From assembly GCA_038049695.1 (NCBI GenBank), contig CP142452.1:92821501-92885500 (forward strand): a DNA stretch of 64,000 nucleotides, written 5' to 3'. The position numbers and the translations under genes were made by a program. Shown here in pieces: positions 39,501 to 48,500 of this stretch. The notes below the pieces were generated by a model, which worked only from the letters and a program-made list of their open reading frames with translations, searched no databases and was not told the DNA's origin. The number at the start of each line of letters is the position of its first letter. Position 1 is the first letter of the stretch. Source of the DNA: Cinnamomum chago. Taxonomy: Eukaryota > Streptophyta > Magnoliopsida > Laurales > Lauraceae.

Positions 39501-42500
39501 TTTTGTTCATTGGAGTCATAATTTTTTCCGCAGTTAAGATCATTAAAAATATTTTACTAGGATTTCATGCGTAGAAAGATTAAGCAATCCTGAAAGGTGC
39601 AGTCAACGATTCAAGAGAATGAACAATCAACAAACCGGCAAAGCCTAAAATATGAAGAAAGAATAGTGATGCATAACAACATTAAAACCAGAGAGAAATT
39701 CTAATACCACCAACCTTACGTGGGGCATTATTGATGGACTCTAAATGATTTTGTAGATCTTTCAAATACCAAACCGCCATTTGGTGAAGTTTATCGTTCT
39801 CATCAGTTACACTCCTTTCCATGGATCCTAAAGCAAGAACAGCTGATTCTAGAGCATATCGCATATGCATAAGCTCAATGTCCTGCATTCTATCAAGATA
39901 AATGGGATATAGACATCAGATGTGACAATATGATGAGAGAAAAACCAGTTTATAACAAATATCAGTGAACAGAACAGTATAAATGCGGAATATTAAAGCT
40001 CATCTGTGCTTCTTATGTTAGAAGACACATCAAAATAGGTACCATCCCCAGGTCTTAGTAGTTCAAGCATGCCATACTATGAAATATGAAGATACAACCT
40101 ACAAATGCCAATAATAATAAAAATAACAAATAAAAAGATATGAATTATATTATAAACTAAAATGAAAAACCCATACTGTTTGTGAAATAGCCGTTTGGAA
40201 TGTAAAATATTTACAGGTTTAAATGCAAATCCGTTCATCTAAATCCTCAAATATGTAACTAGTTAACGATGCAAATTTGAATCTGCAAAGTAATTTCTTG
40301 TTGACCCAAATATGCAGACCTGTGTGCACCACAACTAAAGTTCTATATAAGAAAAGCATGGAAAATATGACACAGCAGACCAATTCATGACACAGAAAAC
40401 ACAGCTGAATACTGTTTCGCAACCAGTAAGCAGAGGATTAGAAAACAGCAGTAACAACAAAAAAATGTTTCACTGTGTTCAGGAATCCCATTAATTTAAC
40501 CCACAGCCTTGGTTGTAAGTAATATTCTGAACCCTATGGGGCCCCTGGATTTGCATAGTCCAATTGTTTCACTGTGTGCGGACTTATGTATGAATTATGT
40601 TTGATTATGAGACATGAAGATTGAAGAAACAGAAGTGAGCTGAGTCTTAAGAAGCCATGGTGCTCTGAACTACATGCGCAATGCGAGGTGACGACTTCGT
40701 ACTTAGGGTCGTGCTGTGGATATGTGATTGTGGATATGTGATTATGGACCTGGGATCAGACTGTGACATGTATTGATGAAGGACAGACCCATGGGTCGAT
40801 CCGCCAATGGGCCCAGTTCATCTGTCTCGACCCAGTCTTTTGAGCCCAGCCCACCTATCAATTAGATATTCTATTTTATTGCATCAAAAATGAATTAGAA
40901 GAAGGAAACTCAAGATCATCTGAGAAAGAAGACCACATCTTACATTTTTATTTTCCTTCCTTTTTTTTCAGTACCACATTTCCAATTCTTACGTGACAAC
41001 AAAAGTGGCATTGAAGGAGGAGATACTGAAGGCATTTGAATCCGCACCTTTTCCAAGCCATCGCAGTAGATGGAAGGGGCTGCATACTAATCAGCTCAAT
41101 AGCATCTTGAAATTTTATCCCAGGAACAACATCAAATAACACCTGCAAAAGATTTCATACCCTCGCTAAAAATCAATAAACGGCAAAAAAAAGAGAGAGA
41201 CTAGCATAAGATTCCGTGAATAAAAATAGATTCCATGATCTCCCAGCTCCAACCAACGCTAATGATATGCAGGCACGGCAACAAGATAAAACAAACAAAA
41301 CTTCATACTAGCGAACACTAAAAAGCATATACATCGTATACAGGTTCAGAACATGATAACGAAAAATAGAAAAGGAAACTAAGGAACTCCACGGGTGACC
41401 TTCACTGAACTCAGCTCTTGCACCCCCTATGTTCCACAACAAAAGTTTTAAACATCTAGTGTCAATGATCACGGATTAGATCACTTGGATCAGTTACATT
41501 TTCAGAAGAGATCGACATTCATTAAAGATCAGCTTACAATTAATGTCAGCCAAATAATCCAATAGCAATACTATTATAAAAAAGGGACTACCAAGTAATA
41601 GTACAACCTCAATGTGCCAAGACCAGTTTTCTGTGTACGGATATTGATAACTAAAATAACTGCAACAATAACAATCAAATCCAACAATCATCCAATGAAG
41701 AAGTCATGTAGTTTTACTATGTAGGATTTGAGAAAGTACATGAAATATGAATTAAGAGTTTCAAATAGGGCAAAACCTAACAGATCCCCAATTTCAATCA
41801 TTCAAGCAACACTATGAGTCAATTCACTCTCATTTCTTTCTATAAAAATATCCCCATCTTTTGATAAAACAAACCATTACATAAGATTCATTCCTGCTTG
41901 TACCATTCAACCAAAAAATTTTAAAAAGATAAAAATTAAAATTAAACCTTTAGCCGTGGAGAATTTAAAAAGAGAAGGTACTGAATTTTCAACTCTAAAG
42001 AAGCGTAGTGGATCGTTTCTAGGTGGTATGAAAGTGCAAATTGGTAAATGGATTTCATTATTCACTTGGGACATCTCAAGTTATCCGATGATGCGTTGAA
42101 GTAGAAAGTTCATACCAATTTTTGGAGGAGCTGAAAAAACTAGTAGTATCCTCTGGCAAGTCTGCTTAAATTCAAAAAAGATGGGGCAGCAAGATGTAAG
42201 CGAAGAGCGCTTCTTGTTTTCTCTTGCCCAACTAGAGTCAACAAAGGAAATCCTAGCTATTAAAGAAGCATGAGATGATTCAATTTTGCACTCCAAACTC
42301 TGTAAGACTTGTCTTAGAGTGTGATTCTTCTAATACCAAGGAAGTTGATAAGGATTAGACAAACCACATGGAAACATCAGTTTATATTGAACGAAATTGT
42401 TGGAGCTCTTCTCTAGAGGTAGATCTTTTGTCATGTCCTTAAGGAACCCAATGGGTAAACGATGCTTTAGCTAAACACTATACTGACAAAGAGGTGCTAT

Positions 42501-45500
42501 TCATGTGTCTCTCGATGCGATTGTCTTCCACATTTTGTTGTTGATGTTTGGTTGGTATAGCTCTCATATACTTTTTGTCAGTGAAGACATGACTTGAACC
42601 TTGTGGTTGCCACACAGAGCACCTTTTAACTGTGCTACAGGCTTCACTTCTACGTGATCGTTGTGCTTTCGTTTTGTAATAAAACTTCTACCTTCAAACC
42701 TATCAGAAATAAAAATAACAATAATAATAAGGCATCTGCATTACAGTAACCTACGTCGTGGAATGACTACAAAGCCAAGACATGTAAGAACAGTAATTTT
42801 TAGTCCCACTTGATTATAACTGCCAAAGAAGACTGCACCTTACATACGTTACCATTAGAAATTAGAAATGCTTACTCACCCGCAAAGGAGTTTGAACAGC
42901 AAGCCGTTCAAGCACTAAGTTTTCAACAAAAGGATCTGAATGCCATTCCACGTTTTCATCTCCCATGTGTTCTTTTCCAGAGAACAATAATGAAGTTTTA
43001 GAATTCCATGGCCGACCAGAATTGACAGACGCAACAAATGAAGCAAGATCCAGTTGATAGCATAAAAGATCACAAAGATGCTCCACACAAGACATCTGTT
43101 AAAAATAGATGTCAATTACATAATCATTATATCGACTGCAAACATGACATAAGCAATGCAGTAAAAATAAAACTAAATTTACCTCATCGGATTGTTTCCC
43201 ATAAAGAGAAAACTCTTCCAGCCTCAGTACTTGCGACTTGCTTGTCCACAAAAGCTGCATCAATTTTCTCCTTGTTGCTGTCTTACCAGATAATAAATCC
43301 CATCCCATGACAGCTACCAGAGGTTGAAGAAGGGGAAATAGTTGAAGGACCTATTGCATTCCATCATTCACCATAATTAATTCAATAGAAGCATAGTGAT
43401 AGAAACATCACCCATTATTAAATAAATAGTACCGGTACTTGCTCATTCAATTGCTAGAAATCATTTAACACATACATTGCTAGCTTCTTGAAGCTGTTCT
43501 CTCCTGACAGCAGACAGGGCAGTATCCATAACACATTCAAGAGTATGAAATCCACAGACACGAGCATAGTGGTACATGTCTCTCATGCAGGATCTGATTG
43601 CCATGCTTTGGGCGGTACGCTCATCTACATCTGTAGCACTTTCCAAATCCAATGCACCAAAATGCTTCTGAAGTTGTTGAAGTGGAGGTGGGGTAAAGTT
43701 GGCATCAGAAGCTCGGTGTTGCTCAATTTCTTCGGAAAGCAACTCATCTTGAATGATCTGATGAGGAGTAAATATCAATGACTTCTATAGTATAAGACGA
43801 TTGTTAACGACCCCCCGCCCCCCCCCCCCCCCCCCCAAAAAAAAACACACACACACACACAAGGCAAAACAGAATTGTTGAACTAAATTAGGCAGATAGA
43901 AAAATTCATATTCCATGAAACAAGTTAATGCAATCAATTTTAAACAAAGAAATCAGGCAGTTCGCTTGAGTTTTTGGCAGAAAGTTTGTATAGAGTTGTA
44001 TTATTCAATGGGAGCCTACTCCTTGCAACTTTCCACAGCAGTTAGCAAACCAGATTAAGCAAGCCCGGGCGAGACTATTATAGGGGGTCTAGGGCTCCAG
44101 GGGCCTTAGAAGGTCTCCTATGACCTACTTGTCTGCTCAAAAAAAAAAAAAAGCTGGACCATCCAATAAGGAAGATAAGGTTTCAACAGCTTCAAAATTG
44201 TTCGAATCCTAACCACTAGAGAAAGTGAGGTGGGTGCTTGTTATCCAAAACAAAAATGAAATGGGTCCCATAATTTTGAACGATCAATTTAAGGACCTAC
44301 ACATCTCCAACAAGCATGGAACAAAATATCAGCCACTGTGTAGCGCAGTGAATGAAATATCAGGCAAGGCGGCCATGGCCACTACACTAAATAGAAAATA
44401 TTGCTGCTATGACTCGGCGGTTATAAAACCTAGTCGAGCCAAGCTGTTTTCATTTAAAACATTGTTTTCCCTATCTCTTCTCCCCAATGCCTTTCCTAAA
44501 GTATTCTATACCCTTACACGGGTTCCAAATCACTAAAAAAACACAAGATTGGTCACTACACAAGATTTCAATTTCGTTGACCACTTTAAAAATCCACACC
44601 GCTACACCAACGTATCGCCGCAATGGATACCGATTGCCAGTTAAACAGTGATTTGGCCACCCGCCGCAAGTGCTATTTTGATCCTTGCCGATGAGTGTCA
44701 ATTTTGGATCAATGCTAATTCAAGGGGAATTAAGGTGTGAAAAGGCTTATATTAACCCTAAGGGGAGCCAAGTGGGCACAAGCCAGGCTGTTCAAATCTT
44801 AAAAGCAGGCCTGGCCATTCTTGAAAAATTATATACATTGCATGACCCAAAAAATTGCAGTAGTGACTATCCCTCAAAACACCAAGCTTTGGGAGTGTCA
44901 CTCTCATGTTGTCATGACTCATGAGTCCTCCAAACATTAAGGTGATTAGAGCAACATAATTGATGACATCATCCACACATATCAATCCAAAGTGAATATC
45001 ACTCAGTCGAAGGGGTCTTTTTCTTTTTTTTTTACCAAAGAATCCACCCTATACTTTGCTTGAAATTGGAACAAACTTAGTTTGTGTCAACAGTATATAA
45101 TCATCTATATACTACGAGTAATTGTAGTATCACCCCAGTATTCCATTAATCATGTCATTCCTGCTAATTTTATTCAGTGGTTCCCTTGTAGAATTTGCTT
45201 GATGCTAATCTCACATATACTAGATGGCATAGCATTCTTAAATCACAGCTATTAGTGTGGCATTAATTGTGGTCCAATCATATAAATTAAGATTTAATGC
45301 GTAATTGGTTCCAATCATAAAAACAATGATTTAAAACAATAGTTCCTTCATAATGATCTCATGTATATTATATGGCTTATCAATCTTGAATTGCAGTTGA
45401 GTGAGATATTTTTCTTAATGTTCAATGAATACTTTGACATGGATACCACCACAAAAGCAAGGGTATATTATTCCATGGCACTGCAGACTGTTTCAATTCA

Positions 45501-48500
45501 ACCCATATTTAAGAGACTTTTCTAAATGCATGATAAAAGGCACAGCATCAAACCATCAAAGCATGAAGCAACAGAAATGAGTTCAACATATATTAAATGC
45601 ATATGCATATCAATTGGTTCCAATCATATAAATTAGCGGTCTAAATGCATGATAAAAGGCACAGCATCAAACCATCAAGCATGAAGCAACAGAAATGAGT
45701 TCAACATATATTAAATTCTTATGCATATCAATTGGTTCCAATCATATATATTAGCGGTTGATCAAGATTTGTACCACCTGAATCATTTGCGCAAGTTCTG
45801 TACAACTGGATGAAAGAGCTTCTCCATACATTGACAGCATTTTGTGTCGAAATGCATGCCAGGTGTCTCCAAAACCATTTCTTTGTGACCAGGCCCTCCT
45901 AATGATATCATGTAAAACCAACCTGGGAGAAACACAATAGATATATAAGAATGGAAAACAAGGATAATGAAATTCTGGCATGCCAACTAGTCTGAATCAG
46001 CAAGCTCTTAAAAGATAATTTGATAGAGACAAAAGAACCATTTATGATAAAGAGCTCATTTATGTTTGGTATTAGTGAAGGAGAGCAATCACTCATGGTA
46101 TTAGTTCAGGAGCAACCCACTACATCCAAACCAATCTAGGATAGAATTCAACAGCAATTGGGCACAAATGCAGTTAAGAAGCAAGTGATCAACCGATTCC
46201 GCCACCACTAAACACATAGGACAAGCATTCACAACGATCTTACAATGCCTACGAAGGTTGCCAAAGGTTAGAATGCCTCAAAGAAGCGTCGTCCGACCAA
46301 ATGCTATCAATCTACGAGGGGCCTTCATTATCCATAGGCTGGGTATGCTACTCTGAGGGCACGTTTGTGTAGCCCATTTCCACAGAAAATGAGGTGTTTT
46401 TTTTTTTTTGCGGAAAACTCCTTTTTCATGTGTTTGGCGAGGCAATTTTCTGCGAAACTGCTTTTCGTCACATCAGTTTTTTCCTTTCTAACTTGGAAGT
46501 AGACTTCCTCCGGGGTGGGGGGGGGGGGGGGGGGGGGGGGGGGTATGTTGGGCCGTGACAATATGGGAAGTTTATTTCCACATAAAACCGACCCCCCATT
46601 TCCTCACTCCCACACCTACTCCACCTAGCCACCCTCTTTTTCCCCCTCCCCTCCCAACCCCACCCACCCACCCACCCCACACACATACCAACCCAGTAGT
46701 TTACACTAAGAAATCCACAGATGCACCAAACAACATTAGCACCAATTCATCGAGGAAAAACTTTTTGAGCCAAACATGAATTTCTAACTTCCTCAGAAAA
46801 TTTCCAAAGTACTTAAAAACCATAGAATTTGCTGATGTGGCAATTTCATCTTTCCATGGAAGTTGCCTTCACACAAACATGCCCTGAGAGATTGTATCAT
46901 CTCTTGTCATGACAATGAATAAAGAAGGGGGGAAAATCCCATCGACGAAAGCCATCCATATTCCTCTATCTTTGCCATCCAAGGGGACAGACATTCCCAA
47001 TGAGGGTCATCAAAGCCCGAAACTGAGCATCTATATTGTTGGTCAGATTTCTTTTAAAAATGGGACCCCAAGCGACCTGATTGCCTATTATCTCTATATA
47101 TAGTCTTGCACTTGCACCAAAGCTTTTTAATTCTGAGCACAACAGAAAATATCAGCAAACTGAGAAGCCAGAGGATGCCTCTCCACAAGCCAGAGTGTTT
47201 TTTCTACCCCCGATCCAGAATCTATGTTTCTATGGAAAGCATCTTTGACAGAGAGAATGACTCTCCACAAGCCGGAGTGTCGTGGCACAGCTGCACAGCA
47301 TCCTGAACAAACCATCCCTCTCTAGAAATCTCATACTTGGAAGTTGGAAGGACGGACCTGCTTCCAAAGACCAAACGAACCATCCCCCAACCTCCATAGC
47401 CACTTCCCAAAGAAAGCAGCATTCATCTCCTTAAGAGGTCTAATGCCAAGGCCTTCCTCTTCTTTAGAAATACAACACAGGGACACTTTTAAAAAAAGGT
47501 TTTCTATGTAGGTTTATGGGCCTTAAAAACAAGCTAGGACTAAGATTTCATAGATGGAAGTAGTAAGGATGGAGCTGAAGAAGTGCAGCCTATCTGAGGA
47601 TTTGGCCTAGGATTGACTGGATGGCAAAACAAAATTCATGTAGCTGATCATCAAACATAGTTTTTTTTTTTTTTTATTGGAATTTGAAAATGCATTAGAA
47701 AGAAAAAGAGAACATAGTAGAAAAGAAACAAGACCACAACACAGCGTTCCAGCATAACAGTATGGACAAGGCTTTGATGATGATGATGACAACTAAATGC
47801 AGACTCATGCACCCTTACTCCCTACGTGATGCCCCTAACCAACTGAGCCACAACTGGGGGACAATCTTATGCATTACCATTTGTATGCATTAAGCACATT
47901 AACAATAATTGCTCAATCTTACGGTTGACCAACTCTTATTTAAGTAAAATATGGAAAGATCCAACCGAAGGGAAGAGCTTTCATATTGAAAGTTCGGATT
48001 TTTGATAGGTGAATCCTAATGTGTACTTCTACTCCCTTCCCTCAATGCCAGTACGACACTAGGACAATCAGCTGAGCAGGACTGAGAGATCTTTTCTTTT
48101 TTTGGATGGGGGTTGAAGCAGGGGCGTGGGCCATGGCAATGATGGTGGTGGTTGTTATCATGGCGGTGGTGGTAACCATCACAATCTTGGTTTGGCATTT
48201 TGTTGGGTGAAACAAGGAGTACCAAATTCATTAAGTGGTGCAGTGAAACAGTCTAGGACATGAACAGTTGTGGTTTTCATTTCACAGTGAAAACATAAAG
48301 CATGAACCATCCTGATTTAGCATGAAATTCTACAAAAGGTAAATTCCAACAGCATAACCATTAATGAGTATGTAAATGAATATACCTGTACTCAGACTCC
48401 TCTGCTCCATAATCTAGATGAAGGAAACGAAGATGAGAAATAGCACTCACATCATCACCTTCTTTCATGCAATCCTTCAAACCATCCAAATGCGCTATCT

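Larger units (their letters stand above)
43758..45777. other. Intron 2
   Basis: 2020 bp. Holds a C-run/CA microsatellite (43811-43862) next to exon 3 and a 119-bp tandem duplication (45522-45758) next to exon 2. The middle (43870-45520) is AT-rich with no recognised element. Confidence 0.6.
46110..47500 (-). mobile_element. L1-type LINE fragment, split by a MITE
   Basis: Minus-strand fragment in SPG11-like intron 1. From right to left it shows a KWLWRLGDG block (near 47400), a post-RT region (near 47320-47130: [14 protein letters not shown]), [13 protein letters not shown] (near 46960), then after the inserted MITE a zf-RVT zinc-binding domain (46250-46130: [19 protein letters not shown]). 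Several frame changes and stops; no 5' part and no clear 3' tail. Edges approximate. Confidence 0.7.

Noticed and set aside
39715-39722. GTAAGG as donor of SPG11-like exon 7
   Set aside because: A better consensus than the donor chosen, but it breaks the reading frame into exon 8, whereas the AAG|gttggt site gives the conserved [15 protein letters not shown] join.
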